64,000 bases of DNA from Nostoc carneum NIES-2107 (GTDB lineage: Bacteria; Cyanobacteriota; Cyanobacteriia; Cyanobacteriales; Nostocaceae), in the NCBI GenBank assembly GCA_002368155.1, contig AP018180.1, forward strand, positions 4,859,007 through 4,923,006, read 5' to 3'. The notes below the pieces were generated by a model that saw only the letters and a program-made list of their open reading frames with translations, was not told the DNA's origin and made no database searches. Each line of letters opens with the position of its first letter. The first letter of the stretch is position 1. Shown here one piece after another: positions 1 to 9,489 of this stretch. The position numbers were made by a program, and so were the translations under genes.

Positions 1-274
1 ACCGCAATGTATCACTAATATATTCATGGCTTGCCAAATGCCAAGCACCTAATTCAAACAAATATAGTTCTCCCACTTTCTCACTATAAAAGATGCTGGC
101 TTGTTCCCAATCAAAATCTTTATGTCCTAACTCTGCGATTTCTTGATGCTTGGTCGATAAGTTATTCTCCAATGTTTCGCGATCGCAATTTAAAAATTCT
201 TGGAGATGCTGTTTTAAGTTAAACGAATTTTGCAAATAGCTGGTTAAGAAAGATGGTGTAGGAAACTGTCTCAT
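1..274 (-). CDS. Partial conserved protein, 5' end only (possible SAM-dependent methyltransferase)
   Basis: The minus strand is open from an ATG at 274 to the window edge. It gives 91 residues beginning MRQFPTPSFL and ending near HEYISDTLR. A GCGATCGC site lies inside the frame. The overlapping plus-strand frame at 31-222 has no recognisable protein, so the minus strand is preferred. The segment containing ELYLFELGAWHL resembles, from memory, the N-terminal part of cyanobacterial class I SAM-dependent methyltransferases. No SAM-binding motif lies within the visible part, so the family call is only a suggestion. It is divergent from the binding-protein gene that starts at 383, with about 108 bp of AT-rich spacer between them. 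Confidence 0.65.
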   Translation of the reverse strand, partial: MRQFPTPSFLTSYLQNSFNLKQHLQEFLNCDRETLENNLSTKHQEIAELGHKDFDWEQASIFYSEKVGELYLFELGAWHLASHEYISDTLR

Positions 275-382
275 GCCTTTTATGTAAAAATTAAATAGAT
301 GCAATTTTATGATACTATGCAACTGATATTTTTATTGAATAAGATGTATCAATAAAATTCTTTATTTGTATAAATAATTAGC

Positions 383-1714
383 ATGAAAATTACCATTGTG
401 ATATCCAAAACTAGAGCCTTGCTGCAGAATTTTTTCTGTTCTGGTTGGCAGCTTTCTTTTTTTGGAATTACCTTAAGCCTCTGTTTGATATTATCTGGTT
501 GTGACAATCTGGTAAAGAAAAATACTGGAGTAATTCACCTTACCCTATGGCAAGGAATTAATCCCCCAGTCAATCGTGATGTATTTCAGAAATTAGTAGA
601 TAAATTTAACCAAACTCATGATGATATTCAAGTTGAATCCATCTTTGCTGGTGACTTAGAACTACAACTACCAAAAATCTTAGCAGCAGTTGTCGGCAAT
701 GTACCGCCTGATATTTTGTCCTTTTATCCACAAATTACTGGCCAGTTAGTAGAATTAGGGGCAGTTCAACCTTTAGAAGATTGGCTCAATCAATCACCAA
801 TTAAGTCGGAGGTTCCATCCAACTTATTTGAGGAATTAGAATTAAATGGTCATTTATGGTCAGTTCCATTGTACACCGCTAATCTGGGCATTTTTTACCG
901 ACCTGATTTATTTAAAGCGGCAGGAATCACCACAACTCCTAAAACCTGGGAGGAATTACGACAAGTTGCCAAAAAGCTGACCATAGACCGTAATGGTGAC
1001 AATCGACCAGAACAGTACGGCATTCTACTACCTTTAGGCAAGGGAGAATGGACTGTTTTTAGTTGGTTTCCCTTCTTGTTAAGCCATCAAGGAGAGGTAG
1101 TCAAAAATAACCAACCTAATCTGATGAATTCAGGTGCGATCGCGGCCTTACAATTTTGGGAAAATCTGTTAAAAGATGGTTCAGCAACGCTGTCTCTTCC
1201 AGAAAGAGGCTATGAGGAGGATGCTTTTATGGCTGGCCGAGTAGCGATGCAGATTACAGGGCCTTGGACATATATAGCTAAATCTAACGTTAATTATGAT
1301 GTCTTCCCCATACCTGCAAGCGTGAAACCTGCGACAGTTACAGCTACCGGGAATTTATTTGTGATGAAGACTACACCCGAACGCGAAAAAGCCGCCATGA
1401 AGTTTTTGGAATATGTTCTAACTGAAGAATTCCAAACAGAATGGAGTATGGGGACGGGTTTTCTACCTGTGAATAATAAATCTGCTGCAAGCCAAGTTTA
1501 TCAACAATATCTCAACCAAAAACCTTGGTTAAAAGTATTTATGCAACAAATAGCAGTAGCCAATGCCAGACCAACTATCGCTGGCTATAGCCGATTATCT
1601 GATAGTCTTGGTAGAGCTATTGAGTCTACATTATTGGGTAAATCTACTGCTGAACAAGCGTTAAAAACAGCTCAAGAACGGTTAGAACTAATTTGGGATA
1701 ATAATAAAAATTAG
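383..1714 (+). CDS. ABC-transporter solute-binding lipoprotein, family 1 (sugar type)
   Basis: The 443-aa protein should be an exported, lipid-anchored binding protein that delivers a sugar-like solute to an ABC importer. The N-terminus has a long basic segment, a hydrophobic stretch and a lipobox LSGC with the lipidated cysteine at residue 40. The mature part follows the family 1 pattern: a start like HLTLWQGINPPVNRD, a helix-rich middle with TPKTWEELRQVAKKLT, and a late segment MQITGPWTYIAK typical of maltose/trehalose/glycerol-phosphate binding proteins. No permease or ATPase gene lies on either side, so its transporter must be encoded elsewhere. The substrate cannot be read from the sequence. 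It is convergent with the oligopeptidase gene. Confidence 0.88.
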   Translation: MKITIVISKTRALLQNFFCSGWQLSFFGITLSLCLILSGCDNLVKKNTGVIHLTLWQGINPPVNRDVFQKLVDKFNQTHDDIQVESIFAGDLELQLPKILAAVVGNVPPDILSFYPQITGQLVELGAVQPLEDWLNQSPIKSEVPSNLFEELELNGHLWSVPLYTANLGIFYRPDLFKAAGITTTPKTWEELRQVAKKLTIDRNGDNRPEQYGILLPLGKGEWTVFSWFPFLLSHQGEVVKNNQPNLMNSGAIAALQFWENLLKDGSATLSLPERGYEEDAFMAGRVAMQITGPWTYIAKSNVNYDVFPIPASVKPATVTATGNLFVMKTTPEREKAAMKFLEYVLTEEFQTEWSMGTGFLPVNNKSAASQVYQQYLNQKPWLKVFMQQIAVANARPTIAGYSRLSDSLGRAIESTLLGKSTAEQALKTAQERLELIWDNNKN

Positions 1715-1738
1715 ATTATTGGGTGTTTGTTATGAGTC

Positions 1739-1798
1739 AAGGGTCTAGAGTCAAAAGTCAAATGAAATTTGTTATTTCTCTCTAGTCTCTAGACCCTT
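1739..1798. terminator. Inverted repeat between convergent genes, possible bidirectional terminator
   Basis: The arms AAGGGTCTAGAG (1739-1750) and CTCTAGACCCTT (1787-1798) are perfect reverse complements, 36 bp apart. They lie between the stop codons of two convergent genes. The loop is long for a classical terminator and there is no strong U run, so this could also be a degenerate repeat. Confidence 0.4.
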
Positions 1799-1804
1799 AA
1801 AATT

Positions 1805-3874
1805 TCACTTTGATAAACCCAATCTATCCAAAATAAAAGCATACTCAAAAGCCAATTCGCGCAAGCTTTCATAACGCCCAGATGCGCCACTATGTCCTGC
1901 ACCCATATTGGTTTTTAAAAGCAGAATGTTGTTATCGGTTTTGAGTTCTCGCAGCTTGGCTGTCCACTTAGCTGGTTCCCAATATTTGACACGAGAATCA
2001 TTTAAGCCAGCAGTAATCAACATATCTGGGTAACCTTTCGCCTCAACATTGTCGTAGGGTGAATAGGATTTCATGTAGTCGTAATACACTGGATCGTTAG
2101 GATTACCCCATTCTTCCCATTCCATTGCAGAGAGGGGTAATGAAGTATCTAATATTGTAGTGACGATATCGACAAAGGGAACATGGGCGACTACTGATTT
2201 GAATAGTTCGGGACGCAGATTCATGACTGCACCCATCAATAAACCACCTGCACTACCGCCCGTAATCACTAAGCGATCGCTCGCTGTCCATTTTTGATTA
2301 ATTAAATATTCCGTACAGGCGATAAAATCTGTAAAGGTGTTCTTTTTCTGTAAGAATTTGCCATCTTCATACCATTTTCGTCCCATTTCTTCCCCACCGC
2401 GGATATGGGCAATGGCAAACACGATTCCTCTATTTAGCAATGTCAGGCGATTTGAGGAAAATGTGGCGGTGTAAGAAGAACCGTAAGCACCGTAACCTGT
2501 CAATAATAAAGGATTTTGGCTATCTTTTTGAATTCCTTGTTTATAAACAATTGAGATGGGAATTTTTGTTCCATCTTCGGCGGTAGCCATTAGCCACTCG
2601 CTTTGATATTGAGTTCTGTCGTAACCACCAAGTACTTCTGTTTCTTTTTTTAATTCCCGCTGCTGTGTTTCCATGTTGTAATCGAACACAGATTGCGGCG
2701 TAATAAACGAAGTGTAATGAAAACGCAGAATGGTAGTATTAAAATCTGGGTTATTCCCTTCGTAAAATTCATAGGTAGGCTCAGGAAAAGTAATATTACT
2801 TTCCTCACCTGTAGCTAGGTTTTTTACTCGCGCAGTTTCTAACCCACCTTTACGTTCATAAATGACTAAATGATTCGCAAATAAACTAATTCCTGTTAAC
2901 AAAACATCTTCTTGATGGGGAATTACAGTTTGCCAATTGGCTTTATTGAGCGAAGCTACTAAGGTTTTTACCAATTTAAAGTTAGTAGCCGCATCATTTG
3001 TCACAATGTAAAAGTAATCGCTGTGATGGTCTACATCGTATTCCATCCCTGTAGTTCGGGGATGAATTAATTGCCAATTCCCTTGAGGATGATTTGCATC
3101 TAAATAATGAACTTCTGTAGTGATGCTGCTTCTTAAGCTCATCAAAATATATGCTTGACTACGAGTTTTATCTACATATAAATGATAAAGCTCATCTGCT
3201 TCCTCATAGATGAGAACATCTGCATCAGGAGAAGTTCCTAAAGTATGGCGAAATAGTTGATAGGGACGATTGGCATCATCAATTTTGGTATAAAATACTG
3301 TTTGATTATCGTTTGCCCAAGCAAAAGAGAAATAAGTATCAGGAATTGTTTCTGATAATAATTGATGGCTGGTTAAATCGAGGAAAAATAAAGTATATTG
3401 TTCAGAACCGCTAGTATCAACAGAATAAGCTAGAATTTGATGATTAGGGCTAATATCAAATACACCTAAACTAAAAAATTCATGTCCTTTAGCGAGTTCG
3501 TTTTCATCTAAAAGTATTTCTTCTGGGGCTGATAAATTATCTTTTTTACGACAATAAATTGGATAATCTTTACCTTCTTCAGTTCGTAAATAATAGTAGT
3601 AATTATCTTTACGATAAGGCACAGATAAGTCAGTTTCTTTAATCCGTGCCAACATTTCATTGTAGAGCTTGGTTTGCAGCGATTCTGTGTGTTGCATCAT
3701 CGCTGCTGTATAAGCATTTTCTGCTTCTAAATAAGCTATGACTTGGGGGTTATCAACATCACGTAACCAAAAGTAGTTATCGATGCGGCGATCGCCATGT
3801 AACTCTAAAACTTCTGGGTGTTTGTCAGCAACTGGTGGTTTAGTAAGATTTTGTAAAAAATTATTCTGAGACAT
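1805..3874 (-). CDS. ptrB: Oligopeptidase B / prolyl oligopeptidase family serine peptidase (S9A)
   Basis: The 689-aa cytosolic serine peptidase has the usual length for oligopeptidase B. This enzyme cuts short peptides, commonly after basic residues. The N-terminal two thirds form the beta-propeller gate, starting with a PEVLELHGDRRIDNYFWLRD segment typical of the family. The C-terminal alpha/beta-hydrolase domain has the nucleophile motif GGSAGG with Ser541, a TAGLNDSRV segment that carries the acid, and a late GAGHSG with the catalytic His. The AHIRGGEEMGRKWYEDGK block before the nucleophile is a strong family signature. The gene is convergent with the binding-protein gene and 52 bp from the membrane-protein gene upstream. 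It could be annotated simply as S9 family peptidase. Confidence 0.93.
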   Translation of the reverse strand: MSQNNFLQNLTKPPVADKHPEVLELHGDRRIDNYFWLRDVDNPQVIAYLEAENAYTAAMMQHTESLQTKLYNEMLARIKETDLSVPYRKDNYYYYLRTEEGKDYPIYCRKKDNLSAPEEILLDENELAKGHEFFSLGVFDISPNHQILAYSVDTSGSEQYTLFFLDLTSHQLLSETIPDTYFSFAWANDNQTVFYTKIDDANRPYQLFRHTLGTSPDADVLIYEEADELYHLYVDKTRSQAYILMSLRSSITTEVHYLDANHPQGNWQLIHPRTTGMEYDVDHHSDYFYIVTNDAATNFKLVKTLVASLNKANWQTVIPHQEDVLLTGISLFANHLVIYERKGGLETARVKNLATGEESNITFPEPTYEFYEGNNPDFNTTILRFHYTSFITPQSVFDYNMETQQRELKKETEVLGGYDRTQYQSEWLMATAEDGTKIPISIVYKQGIQKDSQNPLLLTGYGAYGSSYTATFSSNRLTLLNRGIVFAIAHIRGGEEMGRKWYEDGKFLQKKNTFTDFIACTEYLINQKWTASDRLVITGGSAGGLLMGAVMNLRPELFKSVVAHVPFVDIVTTILDTSLPLSAMEWEEWGNPNDPVYYDYMKSYSPYDNVEAKGYPDMLITAGLNDSRVKYWEPAKWTAKLRELKTDNNILLLKTNMGAGHSGASGRYESLRELAFEYAFILDRLGLSK

Positions 3875-3926
3875 TAAAATTATGCTGATAAATCACAAAT
3901 AAGCAGCATTTAGCTGCCTAATAACC

Positions 3927-4682
3927 TTAGGATGAACTAGGAATAACATTCTTGTGGTTTTGTTTTCTTTTTAAAGTACACAAGCCAATTGCGGGAATAA
4001 AGCCCAGAATGAATGCTGTAAATCCTTGCCCATTCCAATACAATATCGAAGTCCGGTAGGCTTCGGGAATAAAATTTTGCAATAAAGAAAGCAACCAAAT
4101 TAAAGTACTGATGAAGAAGAAGGCAACTGCAGGCAAAAAATTCCACCACCAAGCGTTGATTGTGTAACGTCGTAACACCAACCATTGGCAAAGTCCTAGC
4201 CAAACACCGGAAATAATATAGGAAATGGTAGACAAGAACCCCAAAATTACTACCGCCTCAGGAGGTAAAGTTTCGTTAAAAGATGCAGCAATCGATGATA
4301 TATAGTTAATCCAAGCTGTAGCAACGCTACTGGATAACAGCCAACCGATGCTAGTAGCTAGCATCCACCACCAACCAGATACATATTGCCGTATTACCAA
4401 GGCTTGATCGGCAGCGAAAATTAAGGCAAAGACAACGCTGCTGAGGTAGTTAGCGAAGTTCATCCACATTTGGGAATCTGAAAAAAAAGCAGGAGAAACA
4501 CTATCTAGCAGCTTTTCTAAAGCTATACTGGCAAGGCCACCTACAACCCATCCCACACAGGTCATGAAGGTAAATTTGATCAAGAAATTTCTGGCTTGAG
4601 AACGTGGGATCAAAAACTTTCCGGGTTTGGCAACATTCTGAGTTGATGTCACAGGAGAAGAAGTGTTGGAATTAGCTTGCAT
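3927..4682 (-). CDS. Conserved multi-pass membrane protein of unknown function
   Basis: The 251-aa protein has a hydrophilic N-terminal tail of about 30 residues rich in Ser, Thr and Asn, then about five hydrophobic segments. Two related stretches, QALVIRQYVSGWWWMLATS and QWLVLRRYTINAWWWNFLP, indicate an internal duplication of a helix-loop-WWW-helix unit. I do not recognise a named family. Proteins with repeated QW/WWW helices are common in cyanobacteria and their function is not known. It lies just upstream of ptrB on the same strand, with a 52-bp gap, and is divergent from hemE. The frame at 3937-4203 on the same strand is a shadow. Confidence 0.8.
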   Translation of the reverse strand: MQANSNTSSPVTSTQNVAKPGKFLIPRSQARNFLIKFTFMTCVGWVVGGLASIALEKLLDSVSPAFFSDSQMWMNFANYLSSVVFALIFAADQALVIRQYVSGWWWMLATSIGWLLSSSVATAWINYISSIAASFNETLPPEAVVILGFLSTISYIISGVWLGLCQWLVLRRYTINAWWWNFLPAVAFFFISTLIWLLSLLQNFIPEAYRTSILYWNGQGFTAFILGFIPAIGLCTLKRKQNHKNVIPSSS

Positions 4683-4794
4683 ATGAAGTTAAGTTAAGCA
4701 GAAACGAGAGTGAGACCAGCCTCCTGAAAAAGCGTGATCTCAGAATGATAAGCTAAACAGTGGCATAAAAAAGTGACTTAGGATGAAGTGTTAA

Positions 4795-5847
4795 ATGGGT
4801 GTTTCCTCAACAGCTCCTAGACTCCTCATGGCAGCTCGTGGTGAAGTAGTAGACCGTCCTCCAGTATGGATGATGCGACAAGCGGGAAGGTACATGAAAG
4901 CTTATCGCGATTTAAGGGAGAAGTATCCTTCTTTCCGCGATCGCTCAGAAATTCCCGAAGTAGCGATTGAGGTTTCCCTACAGCCTTGGAGAGCCTTTCA
5001 ACCAGACGGGGTGATTTTATTCTCCGACATTGTAACGCCATTGCCTGGTTTAGGTATTGACATGGACATTGCGGAAGGTAAAGGGCCAATCATTCACTCG
5101 CCCATTCGCACTCAAGAACAAGTAGATAACCTGCATCCCTTCGATCCCGAAGCATCCCTGCCGTTTATAAAAACCATATTGCAGGCGTTGCGTCAAGAGG
5201 TAGGGAATCAATCAACGGTATTAGGCTTTGTTGGTGCGCCGTGGACATTGGCTGCTTATGCAGTAGAAGGAAAAGGTTCTAAAACCTATTCCATCATCAA
5301 GAATATGGCGTTTTCTGACCCGACAATTCTGCATCAATTTTTAGCGAAATTAGCAGATGCGATCGCAGTTTACGCACGCTACCAAATTGACTGTGGTGCT
5401 CAAGTTGTCCAAATGTTTGACTCCTGGGCAGGTCAATTGAGTCCTCAAGATTATGACACCTTTGCTTTGCCATATCAGCGACGGGTTTTTGAGCAAGTCA
5501 AGCAAACCCACCCCGACACACCCTTAATTTTGTTGGTTAGCGGTAGTGCAGGCGTGCTGGAAAGAATGGCACAATCTGGTGCGGATGTTGTGACTGTAGA
5601 CTGGGCAGTAGACATGGCAGATGCAAGGGCCAGATTAGGCAAGCACGTGAAAGTTCAGGGAAATCTTGACCCTGGTGTATTATTTGGTTCCAAACAGTTT
5701 ATTCGCGATCGCATCCTCGATACTGTTCGCAAAGCTGGTAACTGGGGTCATATTCTCAACCTCGGTCATGGCGTACTACCAGAAACTCCAGAAGAAAATG
5801 TTGCTTTCTTCTTTGAAACAGCAAAGCAACTTAATGCACTAGTGTAG
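4795..5847 (+). CDS. hemE: Uroporphyrinogen decarboxylase
   Basis: This 350-aa enzyme removes four carboxyl groups from uroporphyrinogen III to make coproporphyrinogen III, on the shared route to heme, chlorophyll and bilins. The N-terminal [14 protein letters not shown] signature, with the substrate-binding Arg residues, starts near residue 21. The second signature [16 protein letters not shown] lies near residue 145. A conserved FDSWAG segment and the late [14 protein letters not shown] also match the family. Length is normal. The ATG at 4795 is the first in the frame and fits the expected N-terminus. The gene stands alone: the membrane-protein gene is divergent, and the next gene on the same strand starts 190 bp downstream past an inverted repeat. 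Confidence 0.97.
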   Translation: MGVSSTAPRLLMAARGEVVDRPPVWMMRQAGRYMKAYRDLREKYPSFRDRSEIPEVAIEVSLQPWRAFQPDGVILFSDIVTPLPGLGIDMDIAEGKGPIIHSPIRTQEQVDNLHPFDPEASLPFIKTILQALRQEVGNQSTVLGFVGAPWTLAAYAVEGKGSKTYSIIKNMAFSDPTILHQFLAKLADAIAVYARYQIDCGAQVVQMFDSWAGQLSPQDYDTFALPYQRRVFEQVKQTHPDTPLILLVSGSAGVLERMAQSGADVVTVDWAVDMADARARLGKHVKVQGNLDPGVLFGSKQFIRDRILDTVRKAGNWGHILNLGHGVLPETPEENVAFFFETAKQLNALV

Positions 5848-5872
5848 GCAATTGTCAATCTGTTGTACATTT

Positions 5873-5946
5873 TTCTTCTTCGTGTTTTAGTGTCACTGTG
5901 GTGAAAAAATCATTTTTAACCACCAAGACACCAAGACACGAAGAAA
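5873..5946. repeat. Imperfect inverted repeat after hemE (CACCAAGACAC type)
   Basis: The left arm, about TTCTTCGTGTTTTAGTGTC, pairs with the right arm ACCAAGACACCAAGACACGAAGAA around an AT-rich loop. The sequence is of the small dispersed type found in Nostocales spacers. It may also end hemE transcription. Confidence 0.6.
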
Positions 5947-6036
5947 ATTTATATTCTGATGTTGAGGCTACATTGGGAACTAAAAATTCATTCCACGCAA
6001 CTAAATAAATTAAATCAATAAAATTTAAAACTCTCT

Positions 6037-7014
6037 ATGAGTCAGAAACGGATTTTAGTGACTGGTGCAAGTGGCTGTATAGGTCACTACATAAGTGAAG
6101 CCTTAATTAACGAAACAGATTACGAACTGTATCTCCTAGTTAGAAACCCCAGTAAACTCCAAATTAACACTCAGGCGCGTCCAGGTATCACCGTATTGCA
6201 AGGTGATATGCAAGAAATAGGCAAATTCGCTGACTTACTCTCAACAATTGATGTGGCGGTGCTAACAGCTACGGCTTGGGGTGGAGACCAAACATTTAAT
6301 ATTAATGTCAATAAAACTCTAGAATTGCTGAAGCTGCTAGACCCAGAAAAATGCGAACAAGTAATTTATTTTTCTACAGCTAGCGTTTTAAATCGACACA
6401 ATCAACCACTCAAAGAAGCTGGGGAAATAGGTACAGATTACGTTAGTTCTAAGTATCACTGTTTACAGGAACTACAAAAACTTGCGATGCCTACGGCAAG
6501 TACTCCGTCCTACGCACCGAAAATTACTACAGTTTTTCCAACTTTAGTTTTGGGTGGTGATGCTAATAAGCCCTATTCTCATTTAACAGCCGGGATTCCT
6601 GAAGTTACAAAATACGTCAATTTAATTCGATTTTTGCAAACTGATGGTAGTTTCCACTTTATCCACGGCAAAGACATTGCTACCACAGTCAAATATTTAA
6701 TTGAAAATCCATCTACTGGAAACGAACTCCGCAAGTTAGTTTTAGGTCAAGAGAAATTAACTGTTAACCAAGCCATAGAACAACTCTGCGCCTATCTAGG
6801 TAAGAAGATTTATTTTCGCATTCCGCTATCTTTATCATTGGCAAATGTAATTATTGCAGTCTTCCGCATTCAGATGGCTGCTTGGGATAGATTCTGCATG
6901 AACTATCGCCATTTTACCTACGAAAATGCTATCAATCCCGCCAGTTTTGGTTTACCAAATTACTGTGCAACTATGAGTGATGTCTTGAAAATTAGTGGTG
7001 TGAAAAGACATTAG
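6037..7014 (+). CDS. NAD(P)-dependent epimerase/dehydratase (extended SDR family)
   Basis: The 325-aa protein has a Rossmann start with TGASGCIG (G10-x2-G13-x2-G16), the pattern of extended short-chain dehydrogenases that act on nucleotide sugars or isoprenoid-like substrates. A FSTASVLNR strand and YVSSKYHC (the Tyr-x3-Lys pair) give the catalytic core. The C-terminal half is the variable substrate lobe, and the substrate cannot be assigned. Between LQELQKLA and ITTVFPTLVLGG the protein contains a stretch of about 12 residues encoded by a small dispersed repeat (see 6483-6516). It stands alone in its transcription unit. Confidence 0.85.
   Translation: MSQKRILVTGASGCIGHYISEALINETDYELYLLVRNPSKLQINTQARPGITVLQGDMQEIGKFADLLSTIDVAVLTATAWGGDQTFNINVNKTLELLKLLDPEKCEQVIYFSTASVLNRHNQPLKEAGEIGTDYVSSKYHCLQELQKLAMPTASTPSYAPKITTVFPTLVLGGDANKPYSHLTAGIPEVTKYVNLIRFLQTDGSFHFIHGKDIATTVKYLIENPSTGNELRKLVLGQEKLTVNQAIEQLCAYLGKKIYFRIPLSLSLANVIIAVFRIQMAAWDRFCMNYRHFTYENAINPASFGLPNYCATMSDVLKISGVKRH
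6483..6516. repeat. Dispersed repeat inserted in frame in the SDR gene
   Basis: The core GCGATGCCTACGGCAAG, followed by a TACTCCGTCCTACGC tail, resembles the GCGATGCCTACGGC-type small repeats of Nostocales, and part of it (GCCTACGGC) recurs in the spacer near 61853. It encodes AMPTASTPSYA, which interrupts an otherwise family-like stretch without breaking the frame. Confidence 0.5.
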
Positions 7015-7417
7015 AGAATGGATAGTTGCTGGGAATATTATCAAGCATAGGTCGAGGAACTGGTCGATTGCATTCACCATAAACAAAGCTTTTATCTCAG
7101 TTGTTTAAGGACTATAAGACTTATACAGCAAGTACTGTAGCTCATTTGTCGTCTTCGTAACTGTTAGAGATAAGCTAAACCACATCTAGTTTGCATAATC
7201 TGAAATTGTATATTTATTGTGGGGTAGGCATCTTGCCTGCCCAATATATGCAAGTTAAATATGGAACAGCTTAATACTCACCCTCGACCTAACTCAACAC
7301 CTATTTAATAATTACTTGATAAATAGCCTTTAATTTTGAATTTTTGATAATCATATAAACTTTGGAATCTGTTTTAGGGAAATATGAATACAGACATTAA
7401 ACAATTAATATTTTTTT
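7015..7417. other. 403-bp spacer with one short palindrome
   Basis: No coding frame is convincing. At 7219-7242 there is a GTGGGGTAGGCATCTTGCCTGCCC palindrome; a related unit occurs at 47221-47275. The last 100 bp are strongly AT-rich and probably hold the promoter of the kinase gene, but I cannot point to boxes. Confidence 0.5.
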
Positions 7418-9394
7418 ATGAAATTAAATTTCCCTTCATCAAGCAACACAGAGCAATCACTTAACTCAGATAGCATTGATAATTTATCAACTAATGTCAG
7501 CTATGCAGCTGCTGTAAATTTACTAGGACAAAAAGCATTGTCAGGAATTGACTTGTCCTACTTATTCCAAGATACAGTCGCTTTAGTATCTCAAATATTA
7601 AATATTAAATATAGTAGAATTTGGCAAGTACTTTCAGATGGGAATTCTCTGCGTAAAGTAGCTAGTCTTGGAGAATCTTCTTTAACCACAGATGCTTATG
7701 AAATTCATGTGGGAATTAATCAAGGATTAAAAAAAATATTGGACGAGAGGCAAAAAATTATTAATATCAATACAGCCGCTTGTCAGATAGAACATTTTGC
7801 TATTCCTTCTCCACCTGACAGTGTTGCTGGTTTAAGTGTACTAATTACTGGTGCGACTAAACCTTTAGGTTTTCTGGAAGTATATGCTACTGAGGCAAGA
7901 GATTTTTCTCCTGAAGATATTCATTTTTTACAATCTGTAACCCATGTTTTAGCTACCGCAATTGAACGCAAGCTATCAGAAGCATTAGTGTATACCCAAA
8001 GTCAGGTTTTAGAACAAGTTGCCTTTGGAGTTAACTTATATGAAATTTTTAATAATCTGTGTATTTTATTAGAACAACAATTACCTGGTGCTTATTGCTC
8101 AATTTTAGTTGTAGATCAAGACAAACGCCGACTACGGGGAGGAGCAGCACCAACTCTACCAGAGGAATTTGCAAAAGGTGTTGATGGTTTGATGATTGGT
8201 GAATGTTGTGGTTCCTGTGGAACTGCGGCTTATAGAGGAGATACAGTTTTTGTTAATGATATTGCTAATGATCCATTATGGGCTGATTTTCGAGATTTCG
8301 CTTTGAGCTACAATATTAGAGCTTGTTGGTCATCACCTTTTACTTCACACAATGGTGAAGTTTTAGGGACATTTGCGATATCTCATAAATTTCCCTGTCA
8401 TCCGACTCCGCATCATCTAGAAATTCTGAAAACAGCTACTCACATTGCTAGTATTGCCACAGAAACAGCTAGAGCTGCAGAAGCTCTGCAAAAGGCTAAT
8501 AATGAATTAGAGCGGAAAGTTGAAGAACGCACAACTGAATTAAGAAAAGCGCTGCTAGATCTACAAACAACACAAGCGCAATTGGTTCATAGTGAAAAAA
8601 TGTCTAGTCTTGGACAAATGGTAGCAGGGGTTGCCCATGAAATTAACAATCCGATTAGTTTTATAGCTGGTAATCTCGAATATGCAAATCAGTATATCGA
8701 TGATTTACTAAATTTAATTGCAGTTTATCAAGAGCAATATAGTGAACCAAATCCTACTATAGCATCCAAAATTAAAGCTATCGATTTGCAGTATTTATGT
8801 CAAGATTTACCTAAGTTGATGCAATCAATGACAGTAGGTAGTGAGAGAATTAAAAACATTGTTTTAGGATTGCGTAACTTCTCACGACTAGATGAAGCAA
8901 CAACGAAGTCGGTAGATATTCATGAAGGCATAGATAATACATTAATGATTCTGAATCATCAGTTAGTAATCAATAGTCAGTTACCTAATATTCAGATAAT
9001 TAAAGATTATGGACAACTGCCTAAGGTTAGTTGTTATGTCAACCAGTTAAATCAGGTCTTTCTGAATATTCTGAATAATGCAATTTATGCCTTAAAAGCA
9101 AATGTAGAACATTGGCAATCTACCACTGCTATTCCTAGTATTATAATTAAAACTTCAGTGAAAGAAGATAGAGTTTTAATTAGTATTAAAGATAATGCAT
9201 TAGGTATGACTCCAGAGGTACAAAAACAAATATTTGATCCATTTTTCACTACTAAGCCTGTTGGTCAGGGAACTGGTTTAGGGTTATCAATCAGTTATCA
9301 AATTATTGTGGAAAGGCATCAAGGACAACTCAATTGTATTTCTACATTAGGGGAAGGAACTGAATTTTTGATTGAGATTCCTATTCAAATGTAG
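7418..9394 (+). CDS. Soluble sensor histidine kinase with two GAF domains
   Basis: The 658-aa kinase has no membrane segment. GAF 1 covers about residues 35-190, and GAF 2 about 195-345. GAF 2 contains a Cys-rich GECCGSCG stretch and the family-like RACWSSPF. A coiled coil (about 350-395) leads into the HisKA box SLGQMVAGVAHEINNP with phospho-acceptor His407. The ATPase domain has an N box (NQVFLNILNNAIYAL), a G1 box that reads DNALGM instead of the usual DNGxGM, and a clear G2 box GTGLGLSIS. There is no canonical Cys for bilin attachment that I can assign, so the signal is unknown. No response regulator is adjacent. A strong terminator follows at 9427. Confidence 0.9.
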   Translation: MKLNFPSSSNTEQSLNSDSIDNLSTNVSYAAAVNLLGQKALSGIDLSYLFQDTVALVSQILNIKYSRIWQVLSDGNSLRKVASLGESSLTTDAYEIHVGINQGLKKILDERQKIININTAACQIEHFAIPSPPDSVAGLSVLITGATKPLGFLEVYATEARDFSPEDIHFLQSVTHVLATAIERKLSEALVYTQSQVLEQVAFGVNLYEIFNNLCILLEQQLPGAYCSILVVDQDKRRLRGGAAPTLPEEFAKGVDGLMIGECCGSCGTAAYRGDTVFVNDIANDPLWADFRDFALSYNIRACWSSPFTSHNGEVLGTFAISHKFPCHPTPHHLEILKTATHIASIATETARAAEALQKANNELERKVEERTTELRKALLDLQTTQAQLVHSEKMSSLGQMVAGVAHEINNPISFIAGNLEYANQYIDDLLNLIAVYQEQYSEPNPTIASKIKAIDLQYLCQDLPKLMQSMTVGSERIKNIVLGLRNFSRLDEATTKSVDIHEGIDNTLMILNHQLVINSQLPNIQIIKDYGQLPKVSCYVNQLNQVFLNILNNAIYALKANVEHWQSTTAIPSIIIKTSVKEDRVLISIKDNALGMTPEVQKQIFDPFFTTKPVGQGTGLGLSISYQIIVERHQGQLNCISTLGEGTEFLIEIPIQM

Positions 9395-9426
9395 AAGCAA
9401 GACTGTGACCAGAAAGAAAAAGGTAC

Positions 9427-9454
9427 AAGCCCCGAAATAAATCTCGGGGCTTTT
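9427..9454 (+). terminator. Rho-independent terminator of the histidine kinase gene
   Basis: AAGCCCCGA, an 8-nt loop and TCGGGGCTT form a GC-rich stem followed by TT. It starts 33 bp after the kinase stop codon. Confidence 0.85.
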
Positions 9455-9489
9455 GACTTTTGACTTCCCGACAGGGGCTGATCTGTGCC

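Noticed and set aside
31-222. Plus-strand 63-aa frame at the left edge
   Set aside because: The minus strand of the same region has a longer frame with family-like sequence from an ATG at 274; the plus frame looks like its shadow.
5873-5946. Structured RNA or riboswitch after hemE
   Set aside because: The inverted repeat has the CACCAAGACACCAAG sequence typical of dispersed repeats and lies after the gene, with no sign of a conserved RNA fold.
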